From RUG563 sp964423675 (GTDB taxonomy: Bacteria > Bacillota > Clostridia > Christensenellales > Aristaeellaceae): a stretch of DNA of 23,213 nt. The first letter of the stretch is position 1. Every line of letters begins with the position of its first letter. The notes under the pieces are model-generated. The model worked only from the letters and a program-made list of their open reading frames with translations. It was not told where the DNA came from and made no database searches. The stretch lies in assembly GCA_964423675.1 (NCBI GenBank), contig CAYRFP010000036.1:1-23213 (forward strand). The letters are read 5' to 3'. Made by a program: the position numbers and the translations under genes. Positions 1 to 7,885 of this stretch are shown one piece after another.

Positions 1-912
1 ATTTTAAACGTACCCTTCGCCATTGCCGATGCTACGGCGCTGACCGAGGCGGGCTACGTGGGCGAGGACGTGGAAAACATTTTACTGCGGCTGATTCAGG
101 CGGCGGGGAATGATATCCAGGCGGCGCAGCGGGGCATTATCTATATCGATGAGATCGATAAAATTGCCAGAAAAGGCGAAAACGTGTCCATTACCCGGGA
201 TGTCAGCGGCGAAGGTGTGCAGCAGGCGCTGCTGAAGATTCTGGAGGGCACGGTGGCCAATGTTCCGCCTCAGGGCGGCCGCAAGCATCCGCATCAAGAA
301 TGCATGCAGATTGACACCACCAATATCCTTTTCATTTGCGGCGGTGCGTTTGATGGGCTGAGCCGTATGATCGAGCAGCGAATCGGCAAGAAAGCCATGG
401 GCTTTGGGGCAGATCCCAAGGGCGAGAAGGAAAAGAATGTGGGCGATGTGCTGCGGCAAATGCGGCCGGAGGATCTGCTCAAATTCGGCCTGATTCCGGA
501 ATTTGTAGGTCGTCTGCCCGTTACTGTGACGCTGGACGCGCTGGACGAAACCGCCCTGGTGCGGATTCTTACTGAACCGCGAAACGCACTGGTGAAGCAG
601 TATAAAAAGATGCTGGAGCTTGACAATGTGGAACTGGATTTTGACGATGACGCCCTTCGCGCCATTGCAGGCCAGGCCATTGCCCGCAAAAGCGGTGCTC
701 GCGGCTTGCGAGCCATTATCGAAAGTGCGTTGCTGGATACCATGTTTGATCTGCCGGGGCGCAAGGATGTGGCCAAATGCCGTATTACCCGGGAAGTGAT
801 TGAACAGGGCGAAAAGCCGTTGCTGGAACGGCGGGAGACGGAGCCTAAGCCTGCCCGCCGCCGTAAACAGTCAGAGGTTTCTGCTCTGCCTGAAGAGCCC
901 AGTGCCAGCTGA
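1..912 (+). CDS. clpX: ATP-dependent Clp protease ATP-binding subunit ClpX (5' truncated)
   Basis: AAA+ unfoldase that recognises substrates, unfolds them and feeds them into the ClpP peptidase in the cytoplasm. The frame is open from base 1 with no start, and 303 codons remain. ClpX is usually about 410-430 residues, so roughly the first 110-120 (zinc-binding domain and Walker A) lie outside the window. Visible motifs in order: the pore loop GYVG, Walker B with IIYIDEIDK, the RKH pore loop (GGRKHPHQ), a ClpP-contacting IGF-type loop read here as MGFGA, the PEFVGRLP segment and the sensor II motif GARGLR. The C-terminal tail is basic then acidic. It ends in TGA and is followed at once by a strong terminator, so it is the last gene of its transcript. 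ClpP is probably just upstream, which is an inference from usual gene order. Confidence 0.97.
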   Translation: MLNVPFAIADATALTEAGYVGEDVENILLRLIQAAGNDIQAAQRGIIYIDEIDKIARKGENVSITRDVSGEGVQQALLKILEGTVANVPPQGGRKHPHQECMQIDTTNILFICGGAFDGLSRMIEQRIGKKAMGFGADPKGEKEKNVGDVLRQMRPEDLLKFGLIPEFVGRLPVTVTLDALDETALVRILTEPRNALVKQYKKMLELDNVELDFDDDALRAIAGQAIARKSGARGLRAIIESALLDTMFDLPGRKDVAKCRITREVIEQGEKPLLERRETEPKPARRRKQSEVSALPEEPSAS

Positions 913-925
913 AAAAAGTGTCTGT

Positions 926-958
926 AAAAGCCTTCTTTCGTTTGGAAAGAAGGCTTTT
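926..958 (+). terminator. Rho-independent terminator after clpX
   Basis: A perfect 14-bp stem (926-939 with 945-958), 5-nt loop GTTTG, right arm ending in TTTT. The A/T-rich outer part of the stem supplies both the A-tract and the T-tract. It lies 13 nt after the clpX stop and separates clpX from lonB. Confidence 0.85.
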
Positions 959-979
959 AATGAATTTGAAGTGTCTTTT

Positions 980-1008
980 TTGTTTTGAAAATCCGAGCAG
1001 ATTATTAT
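980..1008 (+). promoter_or_regulatory. Candidate sigma-A promoter for lonB
   Basis: TTGTTT (980-985), 17-nt spacer, TATTAT (1003-1008). An overlapping alternative uses TTGAAA (985-990) and TATAAA (1006-1011) with a 15-nt spacer. A promoter is needed here because clpX ends in a strong terminator just upstream. Neither hexamer pair is a full consensus match, so the exact pair is uncertain. Confidence 0.45.
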
Positions 1009-1081
1009 AAAAAATTTCTTTGTTGCGATGTTTGCCTGCTGAAACTTTCCTTCGGCCAATTATTCCCCGCATGGTTTTGGG

Positions 1082-1112
1082 TTTCCTATCGCATCCTATC
1101 AGCGATAGGAAA
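1082..1112 (+). promoter_or_regulatory. Inverted repeat (11-9-11) before lonB, candidate operator or 5'-UTR hairpin
   Basis: TTTCCTATCGC (1082-1092), 9-nt spacer, GCGATAGGAAA (1102-1112). The arms match perfectly. The repeat ends 2 nt before the G-rich ribosome binding site (1115-1122) of lonB. The spacer holds a further TCCTATC copy. The 9-nt spacing is that of the CIRCE element of HrcA, but the arm sequence is not CIRCE (TTAGCACTC). It could act as a DNA operator or as an mRNA hairpin limiting ribosome access. Confidence 0.6.
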
Positions 1113-1127
1113 AAGGGGGGAGAAAAA

Positions 1128-2792
1128 ATGAGTTGGTTTTTATTGCTCATTCAGCTGGCCGTGACGGTGATTACAGGGATTTTTTTTCTGACACAGCTGC
1201 GAAATCAAAAGCAAACAACGACCCCGGGGCATCGGGAAAGCACCAAGGAACTGGAAAATCTTCGCCATATGCGAGGTGTGGCGTTATCGGAGCCTTTAGC
1301 TGAGCATGTACGCCCGCAGTGTTTTTCGGAAATCGTTGGTCAGGAGGAAGGTATCAAATCGCTGATGGCCATACTGTGCGGGAAAAATCCGCAGCATGTG
1401 ATCATTTATGGCCCGCCCGGCGTGGGGAAAACTTGTGCTGCCCGGCTGGCTCTGGAAGCGGCCAAGAAAAGCCCGGGCACGCCATTTCGGGAAAAGGCTC
1501 CCTTTATTGAAATGGACGCTACCTGTGTCCGCTTTGACGAGCGCGCAATTGCCGATCCGCTGATTGGCAGTGTGCACGACCCGATCTATCAGGGCGCAGG
1601 TCCGCTGGGCATGCAGGGAATTCCCCAACCAAAGCCAGGGGCGGTAAGCCGCGCCCACGGCGGCGTATTGTTTTTGGATGAAATCGGAGAATTGCATCCC
1701 GTGCAGATGAACAAGCTGTTGAAGGTGCTGGAAGATCGAAAGGTTCACTTCGAATCGGCGTATTATAACCCGGATGATGCGGGCGTTCCACGATATGTCC
1801 ATGAGGTTTTCAAAAACGGATTGCCGGCGGATTTTCGATTAGTGGGTGCAACAACGCGCAGCCCTGAGGAAATATCCCCGGCGCTGCGATCCCGCTGCAT
1901 GGAAATTTTCTTTCGTGCGCTCACGCCGGAGGAGGTGGGACGAATCGCCTTTGAAGCGGCCGAGCGTGCGGGTTTTGCCATGACACGGGAGACCGCACGG
2001 CTGACGGGGCGCTTTGCTGCCTGCGGACGAGATGCGGTGAATATGGTACAGATGGCGTCAGGGGTGGCGCAGCTTGAAGGGCGCAAAGCGATTGAACGAG
2101 CGGATATGGAATGGGTGATTGAATCGGGCCATTATCCGGAACGCCCGGAGCAGGCGGCGGCGCAGGAAAACCGGATAGGTGCAGTGCATGGCTTGGCGGT
2201 GCAGGGCAGCCATCAGGGGGCAGTTATGGAGATTGAGGCGGTGGCAGGCAAAGGCAGTGGCCGCGTGCGGATAACAGGAATTGTAGAGGAAGAGGAATTG
2301 GGCGGAACAGGCCATACCATGCGACGTAAATCCACTGCGTATGCCTCGGCGGAAAATGTGCTGACGCTGCTGCGGCGCTTGGGATATGCAGATGCGCAGA
2401 CCGATCTGCATATCAATTTTCCGGGCGGAGCGCCAGTAGATGGGCCATCGGCAGGGGTGGCCATGGCGGCCGTGGCAGTAAGTGCGCTGACCGGCCGACC
2501 CATCGATGGCGCATGTGCGGTAACGGGAGAAATAAGCGTTCAGGGGTTTGTGCGCCCGGTAGGCGGCGTGCCAGCGAAGGTAGAGGCGGCACGGCGGGCG
2601 GGGCTCATGCGGGTGCTGGTTCCGCGGGAGAACTATCTGGAACGGTTTGATCAGGCCGGTATTCAGGTGGTACCCATTGACAGCCTAGAGCAGGCTCTGG
2701 ATTTGTTGCTGCTTCCTGCTTGCCTGCAAGAAAAAGGCGAGCCGACTCCGTTGACGCAGCTGCCGCTTCCTGCGGCTCAGGCCAGAGGCTGA
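1128..2792 (+). CDS. lonB: ATP-dependent protease LonB (membrane-anchored Lon-type)
   Basis: AAA+ serine protease of the LonB type found beside lonA in Bacillota. It degrades folded or damaged proteins using a Ser-Lys dyad. The product is 554 aa, close to B. subtilis LonB (about 552). An N-terminal membrane segment (about residues 3-24, WFLLLIQLAVTVITGIFFL) is followed by the AAA+ module: Walker A GPPGVGKT at 95-102, Walker B VLFLDEIGEL. The C-terminal Lon protease domain carries VDGPSAG with Ser441 and Lys484, 43 residues apart as in other Lon proteases. It has no large N-terminal substrate domain. The ATG at 1128 was chosen over upstream in-frame starts because it follows a GGGGGGAG ribosome binding site and gives the family length. 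In B. subtilis lonB is forespore-associated; whether that holds here is unknown. Confidence 0.95.
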   Translation: MSWFLLLIQLAVTVITGIFFLTQLRNQKQTTTPGHRESTKELENLRHMRGVALSEPLAEHVRPQCFSEIVGQEEGIKSLMAILCGKNPQHVIIYGPPGVGKTCAARLALEAAKKSPGTPFREKAPFIEMDATCVRFDERAIADPLIGSVHDPIYQGAGPLGMQGIPQPKPGAVSRAHGGVLFLDEIGELHPVQMNKLLKVLEDRKVHFESAYYNPDDAGVPRYVHEVFKNGLPADFRLVGATTRSPEEISPALRSRCMEIFFRALTPEEVGRIAFEAAERAGFAMTRETARLTGRFAACGRDAVNMVQMASGVAQLEGRKAIERADMEWVIESGHYPERPEQAAAQENRIGAVHGLAVQGSHQGAVMEIEAVAGKGSGRVRITGIVEEEELGGTGHTMRRKSTAYASAENVLTLLRRLGYADAQTDLHINFPGGAPVDGPSAGVAMAAVAVSALTGRPIDGACAVTGEISVQGFVRPVGGVPAKVEAARRAGLMRVLVPRENYLERFDQAGIQVVPIDSLEQALDLLLLPACLQEKGEPTPLTQLPLPAAQARG

Positions 2793-2899
2793 CTTTTAGG
2801 GATTCTTTTGATAGCAGAACGCGGATAAACGCCAGACGAGATGCTGCTGCACAGACGGGGAAAATGCGATTCGACAGGCAGACTCTTCCTTTCAACGGC

Positions 2900-2928
2900 T
2901 TGCAATTCCGAAGGGTTTCCATTATAAT
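2900..2928 (+). promoter_or_regulatory. Sigma-A promoter for lon
   Basis: TTGCAA (2900-2905), 17-nt spacer, TATAAT (2923-2928). The -10 is a perfect consensus and the spacing is ideal. Transcription should start near 2935, about 50 nt before the lon start codon. I see no CtsR-type direct repeat or CIRCE element around it. Confidence 0.8.
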
Positions 2929-2933
2929 AAAAA

Positions 2934-2954
2934 CTGGCAGCGAATAGCTGCCGG
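2934..2954 (+). promoter_or_regulatory. Hairpin at the predicted 5' end of the lon mRNA
   Basis: GGCAGC (2936-2941), loop GAATA, GCTGCC (2947-2952), extendable by a T-G and a C-G pair to 2934-2954. It starts at or within 1-2 nt of the expected transcription start, as 5'-stabilising stem-loops do. It lies clear of the ribosome binding site (AGGAGA, 2973-2978). Confidence 0.55.
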
Positions 2955-2983
2955 AGAAGAACAATGTTCATCAGGAGAAAAGG

Positions 2984-3862
2984 ATGCCAAGAAAAAAGAC
3001 AAAGCAGATATTACATTTACCGTTGATTCCGCTGCGGGGGCTGATGGTGTTTCCCCATATGGTGCTGCATTTTGATGTGGGTCGGGCCAAATCCATTGCG
3101 GCGCTGGAAAAGGCAATGGTGGAAGACCAGACCGTGTTTCTGGTGGCTCAGCGGGACGGCGATGTAGAAGATCCAGGCCTGGAGGATATGTGCCGCGTTG
3201 GCACGGTGGCGCTGGTAAAGCAGGTTTTGAATCTGCCAGGGGACTCCATTCGCGTGCTGGTGGAGGGTCAGAACCGGGCGCTGCTTCAGGCGATTACCCA
3301 GGAGGATCCCTGCTGGATGGCGGATGTGGCCGTTCCGTCCCAGGAGATCCCTGATTCCTCCGAAACGCAGGCCCTGGTTCGCACCACCCATGAGTTGTTT
3401 GACGAATATGCGCGGGCGTCGATGCGCGTATCCGGGGAAACGCTGCATTCCGTTGGGAATGTGGATCGGCCGGATCAACTGGCGGATATTATTGCTGCCA
3501 ATGTGCTCACTCGGGTAGAGGATCGCCAAGCTATTTTGGAAGAAATCGACGTAGAAAAGCGTTTGGAAACCCTGTGTGCGATTTTGGTGCGGGAAACGGA
3601 ACTGGCTGGGATCGAAAAGCAGGTGCAGACCCGGCTGAAAAAGCAGATTGATAAAAACCAGAAGGATTATTATCTGCGGGAGCAGATCAAGGCGATTCAG
3701 GAAGAATTGGGCGACAAGGACGCCACGGATGTGGACGACCTGCGCAAGCGCCTGGCGGAAACGCCACTGAACGATGAGGCGCGGGAAAAGGCCAGCCGAG
3801 AGCTGGATCGTTTGTCTCGCATGGCGCCGGGTACACCAGAAATCGGCATCAGCCGCACGTAG
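2984..3862 (+). CDS. lon: Lon protease, N-terminal part, ended by a premature TAG
   Basis: First 292 residues of a LonA-type ATP-dependent protease. The ATG follows AGGAGA at good spacing. It covers the Lon substrate-recognition domain (LPLIPLRGLMVFPHMVLHFDVGR at the start) and the long helical arm (the KKQIDKNQKDYYLREQIKAIQEELG segment typical of Lon). The frame then meets TAG at 3860-3862, inside the conserved junction before the AAA+ module: SRT-stop-VEWILDLPW, where Lon proteins usually read RxYxxWxxxLPW. The stop therefore replaces what should be Tyr. There is no frameshift; the downstream piece continues in the same frame. Alone, this piece has no ATPase or protease activity, though it could still bind substrates or partner subunits. 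Alternatives are a base-call error or amber read-through. Confidence 0.9.
   Translation: MPRKKTKQILHLPLIPLRGLMVFPHMVLHFDVGRAKSIAALEKAMVEDQTVFLVAQRDGDVEDPGLEDMCRVGTVALVKQVLNLPGDSIRVLVEGQNRALLQAITQEDPCWMADVAVPSQEIPDSSETQALVRTTHELFDEYARASMRVSGETLHSVGNVDRPDQLADIIAANVLTRVEDRQAILEEIDVEKRLETLCAILVRETELAGIEKQVQTRLKKQIDKNQKDYYLREQIKAIQEELGDKDATDVDDLRKRLAETPLNDEAREKASRELDRLSRMAPGTPEIGISRT
3860..3862 (+). other. In-frame amber codon inside lon
   Basis: Codon 293 of the joined lon frame is TAG, directly followed by GTG (3863-3865). One base change (TAC or TAT to TAG) would explain it. No clear ribosome binding site lies just upstream for the GTG. None of the 19 gene ends visible in the window uses TAG as its stop. 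Confidence 0.9.
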
Positions 3863-5317
3863 GTGGAATGGATTCTGGATCTGCCCTGGGGCAAAACCAC
3901 GCCGGATAATCTGGATCTCAAACGCGCCCGGCGGGTGCTGGATGAAGATCATTACGCGATGGAAAAGGTGAAGGAGCGAGTGATCGAATATCTGGCTGTG
4001 CGCCGAATGAAGGAAATGAATACCCAGGATGGCTCCATGAAAGGGCCGATTCTGTGCTTTGTGGGTCCGCCTGGCGTGGGCAAAACCAGCATCGTGCGGG
4101 GAATTGCCCGGGCGGTTGGCCGCAAGTTTGTGCAGATGAGTCTGGGCGGCGTGCGGGATGAAGCAGAGATTCGCGGCCATCGTCGCACGTATGTGGGCGC
4201 GATTCCCGGCCGAATTATCGCAGGCATGAAGCAGGCAGGCACGATGAACCCGGTGTTCCTGTTTGATGAAATTGATAAAATGAGCCATGATTTCCGGGGC
4301 GATCCCGCTTCAGCAATGTTGGAAGTGCTGGACGGGGAGCAGAACATGGCGTTCCGGGATCATTATTTGGAACTGCCCTTCGATCTTTCCCGGGTCATGT
4401 TTATTACCACGGCCAATTCGATGGACACCATCCCCGGTCCGCTGCTGGATCGGATGGAGATTATTGAAGTGACCAGCTACACGGAAGAGGAAAAGCTGCA
4501 AATCGCCAAGAAGCATTTGCTGCCCAAACAGATTCAGGAGCATGGGCTTCCACCCAAATCCGTCCGTATATCGGATGCGGCGATGAAGCATCTGATTGAA
4601 GGCTATACCCGGGAAGCCGGGGTGCGCACACTGAGCAGAACTATCGCACGGGTAGTGCGCAAGGCGGCGGTGGAAATGCTGGATGAAGAAAAGGAGCAGA
4701 TCTCTGTTTCGCCGGCTGGCGTGGAAAAATATCTGGGCGCGCCACGGTTCCTGCGGGATCTGCCGGAAAAGGCGCCTCAGGTTGGCGTAGTCAACGGTCT
4801 TGCCTATACCACCGTTGGAGGCGAAACGCTGGCGGTGGAATGCACGGTGATGCCGGGCAGCGGGCAATTGCAGCTGACCGGACAGCTGGGCGATGTGATG
4901 AAGGAATCGGCTCAGGCGGCGCGTTCCTGGGTACGGTCGCATGCTGCGGAATACGGCATTGATCCGGAATTCTATAAGACCCAGGACATCCATATCCATG
5001 TGCCCGAAGGCGCAGTGCCCAAGGACGGCCCATCGGCTGGCGTGACCATGGCCACGGCGCTTGTTTCTGCCCTGAGCGGACGGAAGGTGCGCCAGGAGGT
5101 AGCCATGACAGGCGAAATCACGCTGCGGGGTCGGGTGCTGCCCATTGGCGGCGTAAAGGAAAAGCTGCTGGCGGCATACCGGGCGGGGCTGAGGGTGATT
5201 CTGCTGCCTAAGGAAAACCAGAAGGATTTGGAGGATGTGCCTGCCCATGTGCTGGCCCAGTTCCAGATACATTTTACAGAAAAGATCGAAGACGTGCTGA
5301 AGGTGGCGCTGGCTTAA
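3863..5317 (+). CDS. lon: Lon protease, ATPase and protease part downstream of the premature TAG
   Basis: The remaining 484 codons of LonA, in the same frame as the N-terminal part; joined, the protein would be 777 aa, normal for LonA. It holds the complete AAA+ module (Walker A GPPGVGKT, joined residues 361-368; Walker B PVFLFDEIDK; the GGVRDEAEIRGHRRTYVGA segment) and the Ser-Lys protease domain (PKDGPSAG with Ser684; GGVKEKLLAA with Lys727). All catalytic residues are present, so decay, if any, is recent. Translation of this part would need reinitiation at the adjacent GTG or read-through of TAG. Without either, the locus is a pseudogene for LonA and the cell relies on LonB and ClpXP. It ends in TAA, 40 nt before engB. 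Confidence 0.88.
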   Translation: MEWILDLPWGKTTPDNLDLKRARRVLDEDHYAMEKVKERVIEYLAVRRMKEMNTQDGSMKGPILCFVGPPGVGKTSIVRGIARAVGRKFVQMSLGGVRDEAEIRGHRRTYVGAIPGRIIAGMKQAGTMNPVFLFDEIDKMSHDFRGDPASAMLEVLDGEQNMAFRDHYLELPFDLSRVMFITTANSMDTIPGPLLDRMEIIEVTSYTEEEKLQIAKKHLLPKQIQEHGLPPKSVRISDAAMKHLIEGYTREAGVRTLSRTIARVVRKAAVEMLDEEKEQISVSPAGVEKYLGAPRFLRDLPEKAPQVGVVNGLAYTTVGGETLAVECTVMPGSGQLQLTGQLGDVMKESAQAARSWVRSHAAEYGIDPEFYKTQDIHIHVPEGAVPKDGPSAGVTMATALVSALSGRKVRQEVAMTGEITLRGRVLPIGGVKEKLLAAYRAGLRVILLPKENQKDLEDVPAHVLAQFQIHFTEKIEDVLKVALA

Positions 5318-5357
5318 GCCCATCGCCTAACAGCATGGAACGAAAGCGAGAAACGAA

Positions 5358-5954
5358 ATGGAAATCAAATCCGCGGAGTTTATTACCAGCATGTCGGCCT
5401 ACACAGCTCCGGAACCTGCGCTGCCCCAAATCGCGGTGGCTGGGAAGAGCAATGTGGGAAAATCTTCTCTGATCAATTGCCTGTGCCGCCGCAAGGCGCT
5501 GGCCCGCACCAGCGCCACCCCAGGCAAAACTCGGCTGATCAATCTGTTTCTGCTCAATAATTCCTTCCACCTGGTGGATTTGCCGGGGTATGGCTTTGCG
5601 AAGGTGGATAAGCAGGAGAAGCTGCGCTGGGGCCAGATGATGGAGAAATACTTCCAGGAAACAAATGAACTGCGGTTGACGCTGCATCTGGTGGATATCC
5701 GCCATGAGCCCACCCAGGACGATCTGCAAATGAACGCCTATCTGCGGGGCATGGGGCTGCCTTATCTGGTGGTGGCCACCAAGGCAGACAAGATTTCCCG
5801 CGGTGCGCGGATGAAGCATCTGGCGCCCATCTGCCGGCAATTGCAGGTGCAGCCCTGGCAGGTCATCTGTGTTTCTTCAGAAACGGGGGACGGAAGGGAT
5901 CAACTGCTGGATGCAATGGAGCAGGCACTGGCAGAGCCTGAGACAGAAGCCTGA
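5358..5954 (+). CDS. engB: Ribosome biogenesis GTP-binding protein EngB (YsxC/YihA)
   Basis: Small essential Ras-like GTPase needed for late assembly of the large ribosomal subunit. The product is 198 aa, the usual length. G1 GKSNVGKS (residues 29-36), G2 region ATPGKT, G3 DLPGYG, G4 TKAD and the G5-like VSSETG are all present and in order. The start has only a weak ribosome binding site (GCGAG), so translation may be helped by coupling to lon, whose stop is 40 nt upstream. It follows lon in many Bacillota, which supports one shared transcript. A terminator follows. Confidence 0.97.
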   Translation: MEIKSAEFITSMSAYTAPEPALPQIAVAGKSNVGKSSLINCLCRRKALARTSATPGKTRLINLFLLNNSFHLVDLPGYGFAKVDKQEKLRWGQMMEKYFQETNELRLTLHLVDIRHEPTQDDLQMNAYLRGMGLPYLVVATKADKISRGARMKHLAPICRQLQVQPWQVICVSSETGDGRDQLLDAMEQALAEPETEA

Positions 5955-5965
5955 GAAAGAAAAGA

Positions 5966-6003
5966 AGCTATTTTCTTACATGCCAAGGAAATGGCTCTTT
6001 TTT
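5966..6003 (+). terminator. Probable terminator after engB
   Basis: AGCTATTT (5966-5973) pairs with AAATGGCT (5989-5996) with one G-U pair, followed by CTTTTTT. The stem is moderate and the loop is 15 nt, partly reducible. It lies 12 nt after the engB stop and ends the lon-engB unit. Confidence 0.6.
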
Positions 6004-6040
6004 ATGGAAAATCGTTAAAAACTTGGATTGTTTTTTGCCC

Positions 6041-6070
6041 TTGTGCCGGAAAAGGAAGATGGTATATAAT
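6041..6070 (+). promoter_or_regulatory. Promoter for the 5'-nucleotidase gene
   Basis: TTGTGC (6041-6046), 18-nt spacer, TATAAT (6065-6070). Perfect -10 and a fair -35. The expected start of transcription, near 6077, is about 27 nt before the ATG. Confidence 0.65.
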
Positions 6071-6103
6071 AAACGTGCAAAACATGAGGAGGAAAACGAA
6101 GCA

Positions 6104-7762
6104 ATGAGAAAGATATTATGTATTCTCTTGAGCCTGGCGCTGATGCTGGGCTGCTTTGGAGCTGCGGCGGAAAGCGCTGCTCCTGCGCTGACGAAGGATC
6201 TGGTGGTTCTGTTCACTAGCGATGTGCATTGCGGTATTGAACAGGGCTTTGGCTATGTGGGGCTGGTCTCCATGCGCGATCAGCTGGCCAAGAACAATCA
6301 TGTGATTCTTGTCGATAATGGTGACTCTATCCAGGGCGAGCCGATTGGTACCATGACCACGGGCGAAGCCAATGTGGAACTGATGAACCAGGTGGGCTAC
6401 GAAGTGGCCATCCCCGGTAATCATGAATTTGATTACGGTATGGATCGGTTTCTGGAACTGACCGAAAAGGCGAACTTCCCCTATATCAGCGCCAACTTCA
6501 ATAAAGATGGCGAACTGGTTTTTGCGCCTTACGTGATTAAGGAATTTGATGGCGTGAAAGTAGCGTTTGTGGGCGTGACGACACCCAAGACCATGACTTC
6601 CTCTACGCCGAAATACTTCCAGGATGAAACCGGCCGCTTTGTGTATGGCTTCATGCAGGATGAAACTGGCGAAAAATTCTATGCTGCGGTGCAGTCTGCG
6701 GTGGACGCGGCCCGGAACGAAGGCGCGGCTTATGTGATTGCAATGGCCCATCTGGGGATTGAAGCCGAATGCGCGCCTTACATGAGCACGGACTTGATTG
6801 CCAATACTACAGGCATCGATGCACTGCTGGACGGTCACAGCCACAGCGAACTGCCTTCGGAGAAGGTGAAGAACAAGGATGGGAAAGATGTACTCCTCTC
6901 TGCCTGCGGCACGAAGCTGAAGAATATTGGTTTTCTGCGCATTGCGGCCAAAGATGGCAATCTGTCCACCGGTCTGTATACCTGGGATAATGACGATGCG
7001 CTGCCCGAAGTGCTGAATATTCAGAATGAGATGGTGGAAGCTATGGAAAAGGCAACCACCGAACTGAATGAAAAGCTGTCCGAAGTGGTGGCGCATTCTG
7101 CCGTTGATCTGACGATCAATGATCCGGAAACCGGTGTACGCGTCATCCGGAATGCGGAAACCAACTTAGGCGATCTGTGTGCTGATGCGTATCGGGCCAT
7201 GTCTGGGGCGGAGGTTGCTTTCGTTAATGGCGGCGGCATTCGTGTGGATATCAAGGCGGGCGATATTACGCTGAATGATATTCTGAAGGTGCATCCCTTT
7301 GGCAATGCCCTGTGTATGGTGGAGACCATGGGACAGCAGATTCTTGACGCGTTGGAATGCGCTTCCCGCGTCAACCCTGCTGAAAATGGCGGCTTCCTGC
7401 AGGTGTCCGGCCTGACCTACGAGATCCATACCTATATCGAATCCACGGTTGTGCTGGACGAAAACGGATTGTTCCAGGGCGTGACGGGCGAGCGGCGCGT
7501 GAAGAACGTGAAGATCGGCGGCGAAGATCTGGATGTGAACAGGGTTTACACGCTGGCTGGACATAACTACATGCTCAAGAATGGCGGCGACGGGTTGAAC
7601 ATGTTCCAGAATGATAAGCTGCTGTTGGACGAAGTGATGCTGGATAACCAGACGCTTATCAATTATATTACCGGTATCCTGAGCGGCCTGGTGGGAGAAG
7701 AATATGCGGATCCGTATGGCCAGGGGCGTATCGTGGCTGTGACGGAAGCGCCAGCGCAATAA
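6104..7762 (+). CDS. Secreted 5'-nucleotidase / 2',3'-cyclic phosphodiesterase-like (UshA/YfkN type)
   Basis: Extracytoplasmic nucleotide-hydrolysing enzyme that would release nucleosides and phosphate for uptake. It is 552 aa. An N-terminal Sec signal peptide (about residues 1-24, MRKILCILLSLALMLGC) may end at a signal peptidase I site (AAA-E) or at the Cys as a weak lipobox. The N-terminal metallophosphatase domain shows SDVH (Asp40, His42), DNGD, GNHE (105-108), AHLG and GHSH. The C-terminal 5'-nucleotidase domain shows NLGDLCADA, NGGGIR and HPFGN. There is no LPXTG anchor. The ATG at 6104 was chosen for its GAGGAGG ribosome binding site and the signal peptide. The gene is transcribed alone, between its own promoter and terminator. 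The exact substrate cannot be read from the sequence. Confidence 0.92.
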   Translation: MRKILCILLSLALMLGCFGAAAESAAPALTKDLVVLFTSDVHCGIEQGFGYVGLVSMRDQLAKNNHVILVDNGDSIQGEPIGTMTTGEANVELMNQVGYEVAIPGNHEFDYGMDRFLELTEKANFPYISANFNKDGELVFAPYVIKEFDGVKVAFVGVTTPKTMTSSTPKYFQDETGRFVYGFMQDETGEKFYAAVQSAVDAARNEGAAYVIAMAHLGIEAECAPYMSTDLIANTTGIDALLDGHSHSELPSEKVKNKDGKDVLLSACGTKLKNIGFLRIAAKDGNLSTGLYTWDNDDALPEVLNIQNEMVEAMEKATTELNEKLSEVVAHSAVDLTINDPETGVRVIRNAETNLGDLCADAYRAMSGAEVAFVNGGGIRVDIKAGDITLNDILKVHPFGNALCMVETMGQQILDALECASRVNPAENGGFLQVSGLTYEIHTYIESTVVLDENGLFQGVTGERRVKNVKIGGEDLDVNRVYTLAGHNYMLKNGGDGLNMFQNDKLLLDEVMLDNQTLINYITGILSGLVGEEYADPYGQGRIVAVTEAPAQ

Positions 7763-7788
7763 GATCGGCCGATGCATTTCTTCTTTTG

Positions 7789-7814
7789 GCTCCTCCTTTC
7801 AGGAGGGGCTTTTT
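7789..7814 (+). terminator. Rho-independent terminator after the 5'-nucleotidase gene
   Basis: GCTCCTCCT (7789-7797), loop TTC, AGGAGGGGC (7801-7809; one G-U pair), then TTTTT. Strong and 26 nt past the stop codon. Confidence 0.88.
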
Positions 7815-7885
7815 ATATGGAAACGCACATTTTTCTTTTGCGGGCATAGAATGCAGTAAGTTTCATTGGAAAGCGAGGAAGACCC

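Noticed and set aside
1082..1112. CIRCE element (HrcA operator) before lonB
   Set aside because: Spacer length fits, but the arms are TTTCCTATCGC rather than TTAGCACTC. Kept as an unnamed inverted repeat.
3017..4288. 423-codon open frame on the minus strand opposite lon
   Set aside because: It mirrors the lon coding frame, is His/Arg/Pro-rich with no family likeness, and has no ribosome binding site. Long antisense frames recur across this window (opposite lon, murE and the nucleotidase) as a result of codon bias.
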